Below, one piece after another: positions 20,349 to 31,556 of a stretch of 64,000 bases of DNA (the stretch's first letter is position 1; each line of letters opens with the position of its first letter). The position numbers were made by a program, and so were the translations under genes. The notes under the pieces are model-generated. The model was not told where the DNA came from, did not search any database, and saw nothing but the letters and a program-made list of their open reading frames with translations. This stretch comes from Rhynchopus sp. YZ270_cl-10 (taxonomy: Eukaryota > Euglenozoa > Diplonemea > Diplonemida > Diplonemidae): positions 620,001 to 684,000 of the forward strand of contig OZ037909.1 in assembly GCA_964035575.1 (NCBI GenBank), read 5' to 3'.

Positions 20349-21871
20349 CTAGCGTATCTCGGGGTAAGACATGAGGATGTTTTCGTTTTGGAGAAGTTTG
20401 AAGTGGAATGAGAAGCGGACGAAGCGTTCGCAGAGTTTGTGGCGGGCTTCGAACTCCATAAAGGGTTTGTTGTGGTGGTGCCAGGCGTGCGCGAAGATGC
20501 GGTACAAACGTCGTATCATATTCGCAAAGAGCTGGCTTGGGGAACGCTCCTGTGCATCCTTCCGGTCATTAAAGAACTTCGTTGAGTGCAACACAATCGC
20601 AGCACCATCTAACGTATGAAATGCGTAGTCTACTGCAGGGCACTGCAAAAAAGAAGAAAAAAAAGGGTTTAAAGGGGGGACCCGTCGATTATTTACCTAT
20701 TTTAATATTTACCTTCGTGTATTATTTACCTTTTTAATGACAAACATTGTATTATTTACCTTTCGTGTATTATTTACCTTTTGAATTGGCATTTAATTAA
20801 TTAATTTTCCGCCCCGCTTTTTTTGGGTGAAGTTCTGAGGCACTGGACGTGTCGCTGAAGCTCTCAACGTCCAGGTCCAGGCTCGCCACGCTTGCCCCGT
20901 CGAGGCCGACGACCATCTCGCAGCGGCCACGGCGCACCTCATCCCACTGGTGGTTCAGCTCTGCAAGGGTCGAGGCGTTCAACATGACGGCGAGAGGGGT
21001 TCCGGGGAGGGGGAAGGGCGGGGTGTGAAAATCTGTTGTGCAGTGAGTCGGGGGTCTAGTGGGTGTGCATCGAAAACAGGACCGTTTACCCGCAATAGGT
21101 CAAACCGTATATTATTTACCTTTTGAATTAATAAAGTCCAAATATTGTATTATTTACCTTCCATGTATTATTTACCTTTCGTGTATTATTTACCTTTCGT
21201 GTAATATTTACCTTTTCAAAAGGTAAATAATCGACGGGGCCCCCCTTTAGGTGAAAAGCCTTCGAAGTTTAAAGTTGAAGAGGAATCCAAAAAAAAAAAA
21301 TCTCTTGTTTTGCAAAGAAGTGTATTACATTGTTGTTTCTATTGGATTTTTTTTGACCCGAATTTGGCGGAGTTTGGTTGCAAAAAATCAGGTCAAATTG
21401 ATATAAAAAAAAATCATCTGATAAATCTTCCCAGCGAATGCTGCCTGAGTTTAAAAAAAAAAATCACACCTCTTGCGGCTGTTTATGGCATGCACAGAGG
21501 AAGAGCCATTCGCTTGAGGCTGTCATTTTTGGGCAGGTCTTTGGTGTGCAGCAGGAGCTGAGGTGGACGACGAGGCGGTTGAGCCCGCAGATGTATAGCC
21601 GCATGGACTCATGCTGCCAGAGGGACTCATCGATGCTGGGGGAGGGCGGGATGCAGGACGCACTGATCTCATGCGGCGCAAGGGTCGTGAGCAGCAGCAG
21701 ATACGCCTCTACGGCAGCCTGCTTGCTCACAGCCTTCTCCGATACCGCAGCCCACAGCGCCTCCGCAAGCTGCGTCCCCCCTGCCGCAATATCCGCCGCA
21801 CTCACAATCGACTCCAGCGACGGGAGCAGCCCTTTCTCATTACCACTCCCAGGCAATGCTATGTGTTCCAT
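20349..21871 (-). CDS. MOB4: MOB4/phocein family kinase-complex adaptor, two exons
   Basis: Exon 1 is 21871-21470 and exon 2 is 20642-20349, giving 231 aa (human MOB4 has 225, from memory). The exon joint QPQE|CPAVDY falls inside a block conserved in the family (TPKE-CPAIDY in human, from memory), so the 827-bp intron is well supported. Its donor is GTGTGA and its acceptor TTTTTTGCAG. Family marks: PPSPSIDESLWQHESMRLY, the zinc pair C-x4-C in CCTPKTCPKM, TASSEWLFLCACHKQPQE, HTLDGAA, and the second zinc pair H-x4-H in RIFAHAWHHH. MOB4 is a subunit of STRIPAK phosphatase-kinase complexes and has been linked to vesicle traffic and centrosomes or basal bodies. The first 60 residues are not conserved and another upstream exon is possible. 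The intron carries a TIR element. Confidence 0.9.
20671..21248. mobile_element. TIR element within the MOB4 intron
   Basis: Inverted ends of about 28 bp with one mismatch: AAGGGGGGACCCGTCGATT at the left, continuing through ATTTACCT, and its complement at 21221-21248. A TA dinucleotide sits outside each end. Next to both ends are direct repeats of GTATTATTTACCTTTC (five or more copies in all). The middle, about 20797-21070, is GC-rich and coding-like on the minus strand (62 aa, MLNASTLAELNHQWDEVRRG...). That is unlike the AT-rich ends and suggests captured gene sequence. No transposase. Confidence 0.7.
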
Positions 21872-22037
21872 CCCCCACCCCTCTCCTCCCCCCCGTCTAT
21901 TTTTGAAATTTGAAAAAAAATAAAAAAAATTGAAAATCGATTGTATTCATTTGCAGGAATCAGACCGACCTCTGCATTTGCAGATATCAAACTGTCTGGC
22001 GTCTTGGAGAGAGGGAGGGAAGGATATTTTGAGTGTA
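21872..22037. other. 5' flank of MOB4
   Basis: Short AT-rich stretch between MOB4 and a small inverted-repeat element. Nothing specific seen. Confidence 0.4.
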
Positions 22038-22167
22038 CACGGTGGAGTCTGACCAGCGTGGCCTGAGGCCAAACCGGACTCACCCCCGAGTCCGCCTGGC
22101 CGGACTCAGGGGTCCGTCCTTTAGTCCGGCCAAAAGGGTCCGGCCATTTTGGTCAGACTCCACCGTG
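22038..22167. mobile_element. 130-bp TA-flanked MITE, Tc1/mariner-like
   Basis: Perfect 18-bp ends CACGGTGGAGTCTGACCA and complement, flanked by TA on both sides (22036-22037 and 22168-22169). The inside is also palindromic, made of ACTCxxGGGGG and CCGGAC blocks. TA duplication fits Tc1/mariner-type mobilisation. It lies about 165 bp upstream of the MOB4 start. Confidence 0.75.
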
Positions 22168-23672
22168 TAGAGTGAAAAAAAAAAAAAAAAGCGCATAAAA
22201 GATGGTGAAGAGGGACGAAACAAGATGAAGGGTGTAGGTGTGGGGGGGAAATCGGTTTCTTTGTTTTCGAAGAGGGTGTTGGTTGGTTGCTATTTTCTTT
22301 TTCTTTTTCTGAAAAAAAAAAAGGGGGGGGGTGTCAAAAGTGTAGTGATGCTTCAAAAAAAAAATATGCAGGGATAAAGTCAATCTGCTTTGCTTTGTAT
22401 GCTGTGTGTCAGTTTCGAAGGATAATACAAAAAAAAAAAAGTTGAAGGGTGGAGGGGGATGCATGCATCGCACTAAAGGGCATACCATCTGCGAATGTAA
22501 AGGGGATATGTAGTCACCCTTATAACAAAAGTGAAATCGAAAGTGCAAAACAAAAATCTGGGCTTAGACACTAACACACCATAGAAAATAGTAGCATCGG
22601 GGTAGGTAAAATTGTTTCGTTGCTTGCACAAAATCCTCTTGTTTGACCTGAAGGTTGGTTGTGATGCATATCTAGGTCTTGTGCCAATGTTACACACAGC
22701 AATGATTGACGACTGTACCCGGTAAATACGATTTCCCTCTCAAGAGCAAGCTTCGTAGAAATATAAAAGCTGATTCCCCAAGCCTCGCTTCACCCCTAAA
22801 ATATGCCTTGTGTCTCCAAAACACGAAAGGTCCAGATTGGGGAGGGACACGCAACACAAATGCATCTTAATTTGATACTTTTTGACAAACCTCTAGAACT
22901 CTTCCACGCGGGCGGAATTCCCTTTTTTAAAACTGTTGGATTAGCTCCACACGAGAATATACACTATCATCGCTTTTTTTTAACTAATTTGACAACGTAA
23001 TTTGACCACTATACATTGGTCCGTTTGAATTTTCCTTTTTTTTTCGAATGTACAACTCATTTTGAGACTCCCCCCACCATTCCCCCCCACACCATGAGAA
23101 TTTCAACAAAAAAAATTGAAAGATGACCCTTAAAAAGACCATTAATTACCCCTATCATGCATCAAACCCAGCCCCCCCACACACACCACCCTGAACACTC
23201 CTACAAAGGTAACGGAAAAAGAGAGAAGGTGTCAACAGCACTTCAAAAAAAGGGAAGATTCAAAAAAAAAAAAAATACAGATATCTCGGTTTAGTGAGAC
23301 TGAGCGGAGGGGAAGTATTTTTTTTTCTTTTTTTTTTTTTTTTTTTTTGAAAAATTTGGGATAGTGTAGTTGCCACATTGTGCAAGCTCCACTGTGTTTT
23401 TTTTTTTTTTGAATGAGTGTTGTGGGTTTTGTTTGTCTTGGAAGAAGGCTTGAATGGGTGTGCATCTATCCAAACACCTCTGTTGACTAGAGACTCCACG
23501 GAGGAAGAGGGAAGAGGATAGGCCAGGGATAGCCTTCAGTATAACGTTTAAATAGAAGATGGAGCACTTCGTCTCAGAGGGAAGTACAGTCATACAAACA
23601 ACCATCGGTGGGGTAAAAAAAACCCCCCTCCTTTTGATTTAGGGTCATTTTTTTTCAGGAAAATTCAATCTA
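22168..23672. other. Intergenic, homopolymer-rich, one S1 copy
   Basis: No gene seen. AT-rich with many A/T runs and short pyrimidine or purine tracts. It contains an S1 SINE at 23331-23396. Confidence 0.45.
23331..23396 (-). repeat. S1 tRNA-like mini-SINE
   Basis: T run, GAAAAATTTGGGATAGTG, TTGCCACATTGTGCAAGCTC, CACTGTG. Outer stem AGTG/CACT and inner TTGC/GCAA both pair. Confidence 0.65.
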
Positions 23673-23760
23673 CCACCTGATTTTTACCCCGCGTATAGGC
23701 GCGTATAGGCCAAACCCCACCCATTTTCCCCAGCCTTTACGCGGGGTAAAAATCAGGTGG
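23673..23760. mobile_element. 88-bp foldback element
   Basis: Perfect 23-bp arms starting CCACCTGATTTTTACCCC, around a 42-bp loop holding GCGTATAGG twice. A part of this arm (AAAATCAGGTGGA) recurs near 40425. Confidence 0.65.
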
Positions 23761-24189
23761 ATCTAGCGATAAATTTCACAAAAAAAATTCAGACACCCGG
23801 TGTTTCTTTCCTCCCCCGCGTTGTTTGTGATTTTTTTTTTTGTGAATGTTTCCTGAAACAAAAAGACCCCAAAGCACCCCACCAATTTAAAGTCCTAAAG
23901 TCTACCTTAGTTTTTTTCCCCCTACCTGGTGTTTGTTGTATGACTGTAGGTTATGAAATGAATACAGCTGTCCCCCAAATGAGCTATGAAACGGACACTA
24001 ATTCTCAAGCAATTTATCGGAAGAAGAAAAAATGACTGCGAAAAAAAAAAAAGGAGGTGGGGTAGCGATCCACACTGAAGTGTAGCCACACTGTTCACCG
24101 CAATATATTATCGTACAGCAAGAAGGAGATGGGGGGAAAAGAAATGGAAAAAAAAAAATAATATGGTCTTCAAAAAACTTCAAAAAAAA

Positions 24190-24238
24190 AAAAGGTTAAG
24201 ATGAGCAAAAAAGCGTCTCGCGTTTGAGTCACCTAAAC
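24190..24238 (+). repeat. S2 hairpin mini-repeat
   Basis: AAGGTTAAGATGAGC, GCGTCTCGCG, GAGTCACCT. Preceded by an A run and followed by a T run. The inner stem differs in sequence from other copies. Confidence 0.5.
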
Positions 24239-24566
24239 TTTTTTTTTTGAATAAAAAAAAAGGAGGGGGTGGTGAAATCTATCTGTGACACCCCCCTTTT
24301 TGCTTTGCAAATAAATGGGAAACATTGGGGTTCTATTTCACGGTAATTTTCCGCTTGGTCACTTTTATGAAAGCAAAAAATAAATAACTAAAAATGTGAC
24401 AGTTGATAGTTGCAAAAATGGGGAAGGGGGGAATTTTTTTTTGCTGTGATAAAATTTTATTGCAGTTTCCTTCACGGAATGCATCACATCTAGTGCTCTC
24501 AAGATCCCCCCGTTTTTTTTCAAAAAAAAAAAATAAAAAAAATGAAAAAACGTCCAAAATCCACAT

Positions 24567-24635
24567 CTGGTTGATCCTGCCAGTAGTCATAGGCTTGTTT
24601 CAAGGATTAAACTGTACAAGTCTCAGAGTAAATGG
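24567..24635 (+). pseudogene. 18S rRNA 5'-end fragment
   Basis: CTGGTTGATCCTGCCAGTAG then TCATAGGCTTGTTTCAAGGA is the universal start of eukaryotic small-subunit rRNA. It continues with weaker similarity (ATTAAACTGTACAAGTCTCA, GAGTAAA) and is then lost. Only about 70 nt remain of a gene near 1.8 kb or longer. It is not a working rRNA gene. It may be a retroposed piece or a captured fragment. Confidence 0.8.
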
Positions 24636-24773
24636 ATTAATAGTGGATCGTATGATGAGATGAGATGCATTCCGTGTTCCCTCTAAAACAAACAAACAAA
24701 CTAAAAGAACATTGGACGAATGCCTATGAGGAGTGGCCTTTCAAAACGACACTGTGCACACCCTCGTCCTCGT

Positions 24774-24901
24774 CACGGCGGCCTAGTCAGGGGGACTACT
24801 AGTAGAACTACTGGTCGCAACGACTAGTGCTAACTAGAAGTAAAACACTAGTCAGTTGGACTAATAGTACTACTGGTAATCCCCCTGACCAGTCTGCCGT
24901 G
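24774..24901. mobile_element. 128-bp foldback element rich in ACTAGT
   Basis: Imperfect arms of about 60 bp: CACGGCGGCCTAGTCAGGGG on the left and CCCCTGACCAGTCTGCCGTG on the right. Repeated ACTAGT/ACTACTGG blocks pair across the centre. Confidence 0.6.
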
Positions 24902-25153
24902 CTCTTCCTCTTCCCCAGGCTCCTCTCTGAAAAAAAAACCCCCTTGAGAGTCGAACCACCCACTCACAACTCCGTCTCCCTGTCATCGTCGGGTCTGATG
25001 TACCCAATAACCCGTTTGTCGTGGATCTGTGATGTGGTGAAAGTTATTTTTCGACCAATGTGATAATGTTTTGAGGCGGTTGAAGTCCACAATTTTTTGA
25101 AAAGTTACAACAGTATGTTTTGATTCAATAAGGGTGTGGTCCACATATTTTAG

Positions 25154-26773
25154 TCAGATTGTTTTATTAGGACAAAGGCTTTCAGTCACACCAAGGTTGG
25201 AATAAAAAGAGAAAAATTTGAAAGCATCCTCATACAGCATTTGTAGCAAATAATCATGAAATTCCAACCCGCAAGAAAATTTAAATGCCTCACGGACAGA
25301 ATCAAAAACTGCAAAAAAAAAAACCCCCCCTCCCCCCCTAAGATAACATACCAACTGAGACTTTTCCAAGATGATAGTCGACGTTTCGTGGTCGGCGTCA
25401 CCATCAAGATCACCATCATGCCCTATCTCCATATTGATCCTGAGGTGTGGTTTCTCTTGCCTTTCTAGCCCATCCTCCCCCATGCGCAGCCAGCCCCATG
25501 CAAAGTACCGTGGCTGCTCTTGGTACAAATCTATCTTAAGCGACGAGAAATGCCACGTATCATCTACCCTATATGCCTCCACCGCCGCCTCCCCCCATTT
25601 GAACCGCCCATCAAACGTCACCGATATTTCATCCCCAGCCTCTCCAGTTGTCCCCTCTATTTCCCACTCTTTTGTCACAAAATCACCTCCTTCTCCGTTT
25701 ACTATAAACGGCATCGAAAATGACGCCCGCTCTGCTGAATACAGATCCAACGTATATGCAAAAAACCCTGACAACAACGGCTCCAACAGCGAACTACTGT
25801 TCACCCCTCCGGTATTATAGGTGGGAGTACCGAACTCTCTGGTGAGCGTGCTGCTGCGGGATACTACATCCTTTGCTGATGAAATTAAGGCAACGTTTGC
25901 CATAAAGTGGTACCGTATGTACAGCTCCTTTAAACAAAACGCCAGAACAATCAACGCAAAAAGACGCAAAAACAACACAACAAACGACGCAATCGTAGAC
26001 GATGCAGCACGTTGTTGCCTCATCTCATTCAACCCATAGAATCGCCCTAAGGTATGCATACTCGGTTTTTTCTTCGAAATAAGCAATGCCGTAAGACGTC
26101 CCCGACCACCCCCAGACCCCCCATTATCCTCTGTAACCAATAAATCCATTCGAATCCTCAACAATTGCTCCTTTTTAATTGGCGCAAGAGACACAATATG
26201 GGCTGCAGGCGATTCATCGGATGCGCGCCGCTTTTCAGGCTCCTCCGCGCCAGTGAATACAAAGCTATCCCCGGTTTGGTGTTTCAACACTAATTTATGT
26301 GGTTGATCCGCATCAACGAATAGCTGCGCTGCTGCGGCCTGGCTTTTTTCGTCCTTTTTTACAGTAAATATTTGATACCCATTTTGCCCAGGCTTGCTTC
26401 GCGCACGCTCGAGAGAAAGGGACTGCCCGGAGTGATAGATCACAGCGGAGGTAACCTTATCCACATTGCATTCCTGGGGAAGGCAGGACTCCTCAAAATG
26501 GACAGAACGCTGTCTTTTTAGTGGCTTTTTCGGTGACATCAAATGATTCGCGAAATTATCCAACTGCTGCAACGAATCCAACGATTGTGATACCGCCATC
26601 TTGGGCGGCGTCGTCACCACCTCCTCCCCCACACCCTCCTCCCCCACCTCCTCCACCATCGGCAACGCCAACCCCTCCATCAACCCCAACCCCGACCTCT
26701 CCTTTCTCGTCACACTAATCGGCACATTCCCTGGAGAAAGAACGACCACAGGAGGAATTACTGTATCCCCCAT
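25154..26773 (-). CDS. Single-pass membrane protein, unknown function
   Basis: The start at 26773 (MGDTVIPPVVVLSP) is preferred to a Met nine codons up, which follows a poly-Gly run made by a C tract. The first 265 residues are polar and probably cytosolic, with a PH- or GRAM-like feel in residues 120-230 (ERARSKPGQNGYQIFTVKKD); this is not a firm match. A membrane segment follows at about residues 262-285 (IASFVVLFLRLFALIVLAF). The C-terminal 190 residues look like an extracytosolic beta-rich domain (WEIEGTTGEAGDEISVTFDG; AYRVDDTWHFSSLKIDLY). A GTATGT donor at 25351 and a TTTTGCAG acceptor ending at 25309 would define a 43-nt intron with a new stop at 25186. Unspliced, the frame stays open to 25154, so the C-terminus is ambiguous. 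Confidence 0.75.
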   Translation of the reverse strand: MGDTVIPPVVVLSPGNVPISVTRKERSGLGLMEGLALPMVEEVGEEGVGEEVVTTPPKMAVSQSLDSLQQLDNFANHLMSPKKPLKRQRSVHFEESCLPQECNVDKVTSAVIYHSGQSLSLERARSKPGQNGYQIFTVKKDEKSQAAAAQLFVDADQPHKLVLKHQTGDSFVFTGAEEPEKRRASDESPAAHIVSLAPIKKEQLLRIRMDLLVTEDNGGSGGGRGRLTALLISKKKPSMHTLGRFYGLNEMRQQRAASSTIASFVVLFLRLFALIVLAFCLKELYIRYHFMANVALISSAKDVVSRSSTLTREFGTPTYNTGGVNSSSLLEPLLSGFFAYTLDLYSAERASFSMPFIVNGEGGDFVTKEWEIEGTTGEAGDEISVTFDGRFKWGEAAVEAYRVDDTWHFSSLKIDLYQEQPRYFAWGWLRMGEDGLERQEKPHLRINMEIGHDGDLDGDADHETSTIILEKSQLVCYLRGGGGVFFFAVFDSVREAFKFSCGLEFHDYLLQMLYEDAFKFFSFYSNLGVTESLCPNKTI

Positions 26774-26913
26774 TTTTTTCTCCCCCCCCCCCCCCCCCAA
26801 AAAAAAAGGGGTATTTTTGAGAGGGAATCCCCCCCTCTGTAGTGGATATAATAGGAGGGGTTTAAATTTGGGGGAAAAGGAGGGGAGAGAAAGGGAGAGA
26901 GAGAGAGAAGCGT
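26774..26913. other. 5' flank, C and GA tracts
   Basis: Contains a long C run and a GAGAGAGA tract just before the retroelement. Probably the 5' region of the membrane-protein gene. Confidence 0.4.
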
Positions 26914-27106
26914 TTTTGTTTTCGTAACGCCTACCTCTTTAACCTTTTGTTTGCTTGATTGAGCTTACCGAATCGCTCAACTGCGATGGGAAAAATCGTG
27001 CGTGTTTTGATCTCGTCACTGAAATTCTTTCAGATGAAATTTCGAGATCTGAACCGCTACGATAATTTGAGAAATCCAGAAAGCTTCAGAGATAATGAAA
27101 TCCCCA
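26914..27106. repeat. Split direct repeat A1 (copy 1)
   Basis: Starts TTTTGTTTTCGTAACGCC and ends GATAATGAAATCCCCA. Identical by eye to A2 at 28693-28885. Confidence 0.85.
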
Positions 27107-28525
27107 GGGTGGGCGCGAAAACATAATCATATAAGGTAATGAAGCTGGTTATCCATGAAATGTTTGAATCTAGAGAACCTTGACACATCGAACAGCGTGT
27201 CCCGCCGGCCCTAATCCGTATGAGCGCAGTTGGGGGGGGGGGACCTCCGTGAGAATGTCCTGCAGAGGACTCTTCACTGCTCCGGAGCAGGAAGACGTCC
27301 GACAGTACATAGCGAACCTGGAGCCGTGAAGAGATGGATTTCGATAGCCACGTGACCAATATAAACTTGCGGCACTTCAAGGAACTACTGTGGTCATGGC
27401 AAACTCAGCCAGGGCCGCAATCCTGTTCAAGGGTTCGTACCTGCCAGCGTCTGCGAACCTCTCAAGACGTGATATAGACAGAGAGTTGTTCGTTTTCTAT
27501 GAGACCTGTCCAAAGGCAAGTAAATACGACGCATGCGACAGCTCACCGTAGTCCTTTCACGTATTGGTGAGCCTCTTTCCAAAGAAGCAGCCACAACCCT
27601 GCGCCTCTTCGCCATACCGTTTATCCAAGATCGCAGACAATGCCTATCTAAACCCTCTGGCGATACATTGCCCTTGCACGTCGTAGATGTGGTCGATCCG
27701 CAAACTTGAAGTGACGCATCTCGGGGAGGAGCGCAAGCCTACCGTCAGTAAGCAGCTAGTACACATAGCCTCGATGCAGCGCACTTCCTGGTAGATCGTG
27801 ATAAGGACGGCCCGCTCAGTGGTGGCAGCGATGTACAGCACAAATCCCTACAACCGACTGCCACACATTCCCAAGCTACGGCGGAAAAAGTGCCTGTCTC
27901 TTATCCATGCACCCTAGATGAACGCGCCATCTCTACAGCAGCAGCAGCGTCCTACACCTTCAGCGACATGTAGAATCGTGCACACGGATCCGCTTCTCTT
28001 TGAGACGCTCCGCGCTGAAGACACCCGCAGGGCAGCCAATCGTAGCGAAAACTGCGGTGTGCACCTTCAGCTCCTCGCGATGACGACCAGCCGTAAACGA
28101 GGATGGACAACGCGGTGTACATCGTCACCATGAATACGCCCAGTGTGAACTACCTCTACGGGGCCAAACGGAGGTCTCCATCCAGACAGTCTGGCGCCCA
28201 TCCAGCAGGTCAGCTAGTCAGTGTAGGCCAGGTGAAGAGGAAGACTTCTCCATGGAAGCAAGCGTAGTCGACAAAGTATATCACGCGCGTTCACTAGCTA
28301 GGTCAGCCGAGGAATGGGAGGATCCACGCGAAGACCACTCCGAAGTGCGGGAGGGAATGTGCGGTACCGTGATGGCAGATAAGGAGAGGGCAGACACCAC
28401 GAAATTACCCGGGAAGGATGTGCCCGTCAACGAAGGCAACGCAGGCGTATCTGCACCACGAGAGTGCAGCGAAGAGAAACGTGAACCATGATACCGTAGA
28501 GAGTTACTCAGGTGTGGGTGGGCGG

Positions 28526-28885
28526 GAGAAATTTTTAAATGTCATGGTCACGTTTTGCATAACATTGTAATCATATCACATGATTTGTGAGTCGGTTGCA
28601 GAAATCATCTCTCATGATTTCTGAATCGGTTGCAGAGTTGGCTAGCCGAAAACAAAAAGGCTGATATTTGGTTACACAAAATATAATCCTTCTTTTGTTT
28701 TCGTAACGCCTACCTCTTTAACCTTTTGTTTGCTTGATTGAGCTTACCGAATCGCTCAACTGCGATGGGAAAAATCGTGCGTGTTTTGATCTCGTCACTG
28801 AAATTCTTTCAGATGAAATTTCGAGATCTGAACCGCTACGATAATTTGAGAAATCCAGAAAGCTTCAGAGATAATGAAATCCCCA
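28526..28885. repeat. Internal B1-A2 junction (copy 1)
   Basis: B1 (28526-28692; starts GAGAAATTTTTAAATG, ends AAAATATAATCCTTC) runs directly into A2 (28693-28885). Such a joined pair inside the element is the hallmark of split-direct-repeat tyrosine-recombinase retroelements. Confidence 0.85.
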
Positions 28886-31014
28886 ACGCAGATCTCTGGC
28901 TTTCATATCCCAACGCAGGTGAGGAGTTCATCGGAAGGACGAGAACGACGGAGCAATGATGTCAGGGAGTCAGAAGAAGCAGCGGTATACGAGGGAGAAA
29001 TCCGCACGGCAAGGGTCCGCGGCGTCCGTAACATAGGTATCCAGCGTGTCGCACACGGACTCACGCAGCAGGTCTGTACCGTGCCATACGCATAAAAACA
29101 CACACTCACAGGAGGCTACCACCGCCGTCGCGCACACTGAGAAGCATCGTTGAACCACGAATCCTCTGCTAGCAGACTTCTTGTTCGTCACGCAGAAGGC
29201 GATCGGCATAGAAGGAACCTTGCCCAGCGTCAGGTTCATGAAGTGCCTTCACCGGCCCGCCCACAAGCGACCACAACCTCATTGCCGTTGTCAGACCGGA
29301 AAGTACGGAAGACTAAGCGGCGCCTCGCAATCCCACACACAGACACGACATCGGCACGGAGCCTCAACTAAGCGGCAAAAACACGGAGGCTCCTACCACA
29401 TCGCCGCAATGTCCGTGCTGCCACCATACACAAGCAGGATCGCTCTGGCGTCCAGGCGCGGCACTGAGCCACGCCGAAGCGTCGCAAGACATACCGGAAA
29501 GGCGAACTGGCAGGGGCAGGAACAGCAACATATCATAGACACCCAACACCAGGTAGACAGCCCCCAAGAAGGAGGAGCATCCTGTCACAAGAACCCAGAG
29601 AACTCAGACTTGGACAGAGTTCATAGCACACACAGGCAGCTCGGCGAATAGAGAGAAATTCTTCTGAATCTCAAGCCACCCAGACACTCTTGGCTCGGCG
29701 AGGGTTCTACTCGCACAGATGGAAAAACAACTATGTGGAAGTTAAATACTCAAATAACCAAGACTCTCTTGGTTCGGACAGGGTCACACACCAACAGTCA
29801 GTCGGACGAACTGAGAGGAAGAATCCGAAGATACTACACGACTCACAAACCATTCGGAAAACACTGCGTGGCTCAGATCAATGAAACGTGAAATGCAAAG
29901 AACTAGCGGCAGTGTGTCATTAAAGATCATAAGATGGACGCAAGCCTCACACGCCTAGCCACCTACGACACAAGAGATCACACAACACTTAGACTCCTCA
30001 GACCCGACAGACGCAAAGGGGTACCGGAGAGAACGAGGCGAACAAGACGAGGCATAGTGGGAAGAGGAATAGATTGAAGACACCATCACAAATCAAGCAG
30101 ATCCTATTACACACGAACTCACGTAGCGGTATGCGTCGAGCCACACACAGGGAACATCGTACGCATAGTCGGCTATCACTGCCATCGCCACACTGAGAGG
30201 CGTCGTTGAAACCACCACCTGCTTCGCAGACAAGTACGGCCCGTAGAAGATGCACGGCACAGAAGGATCCTGCCCAGCATCAGGTTCATGCAGTGCCCTC
30301 ACCGGCTCACTCACAAGCGGCCACAGCCTCGTCAACCCGGAAACTGCGGAAGTCCAAGCGGCCATAATCCCGAACACAGACACACCACCGGCACGTAGCC
30401 TCAACTGAGCGTCGTGTCCGTACATCCACTGCGTAAGGTGCCTGGCCTCGTACCGGTCGATGCCTCCATACATCACTCTTGGCTGACGCAGAAAGATCCC
30501 AGCGGCACTACAGCACCTACAGCATCGCACTGGTGCTCGTCGCACGGGTGCACAGCACAGATGGAGCCGTACTTGGGGAAGGCGCACTCGGGGCAGCAGA
30601 CGCATGCGTGTTGGGTACAGCAGGGGCAGACGTCGTATTCCGTAGCCGGGTCGCGGGTGGTAGCGCAGCAGGATCCTCCACGTGCGTGGGTACGAAGATG
30701 CGCTGTTCCAGCCAAGGCATCGCACACCACATGGACACCTCAGACCCGACAGATGCAACAGAGACAGGAAAGAACTCGGCGAACAAGACAGGCAAGGGAA
30801 GAAGAGGACTGAAGGTAGAAGACATACTCATGACCACACACCCAGACGACCAAGAACCGCAAGGGGGACAGGCAGACCTGATCACCACGGTAGGAAAGGG
30901 TATACGACACACACAGAGGATAGAGGTACCACGGGCAGGACCGACCACACGGACAGAGTACAGAACGCATCGGCGCATGGTCAAGGACCGGCCCCCGAGA
31001 AACACACAGATCTT

Positions 31015-31556
31015 CAACGTTACACCTATGGATAGGCGGCGGGACTTATTTATACCAACGCTACACCTATGGATAGGCGGCGGGAATTATTTATACCAAC
31101 GCTACACCTATGGATAGGCGGCGGGACTTATTTATACCAACGCTACACCTATGGATAGGCGGCGGGACTTATTTATACCAACGCTACACCTATGGATAGG
31201 CGGCGGGAATTATTTATACCAACGCTACACCTATGGATAGGCGGCGGGACTTATTTATACCAACGCTACACCTATGGATAGGCGGCGGGACTTATTTATA
31301 CCAACGCTACACCTATGGATAGGCGGCGGGACTTATTTATACCAACGCTACACCTATGGATAGGCGGCGGGACTTATTTATACCAACGCTACACCTATGG
31401 ATAGGCGGCGGGAATTATTTATACCAACGCTACACCTATGGATAGGCGGCGGGACTTATTTATACCAACGCTACACCTATGGATAGGCGGCGGGACTTAT
31501 TTATACCAACGCTACACCTATGGATAGGCGGCGGGAATTATTTATACCAACGCTAC
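31015..31556 (+). repeat. 41-bp tandem array, 13 units
   Basis: Each unit contains TACACCTATGGATAGGCGGC and TTATTTATACCAACGC. Units differ almost only at one base (GGGACTT or GGGAATT), in the order C A C C A C C C C A C C A. Not CRISPR: there are no unique spacers. Confidence 0.9.

Noticed and set aside
24931-25030. tRNA gene on the minus strand suggested by GGTTCGACTC near 24950 and a following T run
   Set aside because: No acceptor, D or anticodon stems could be paired; only the B-box-like string is present.
31015-31556. CRISPR-like look of regular 41-bp repeats
   Set aside because: Units are contiguous with no unique spacers, the host is eukaryotic, and the array lies inside a retroelement.
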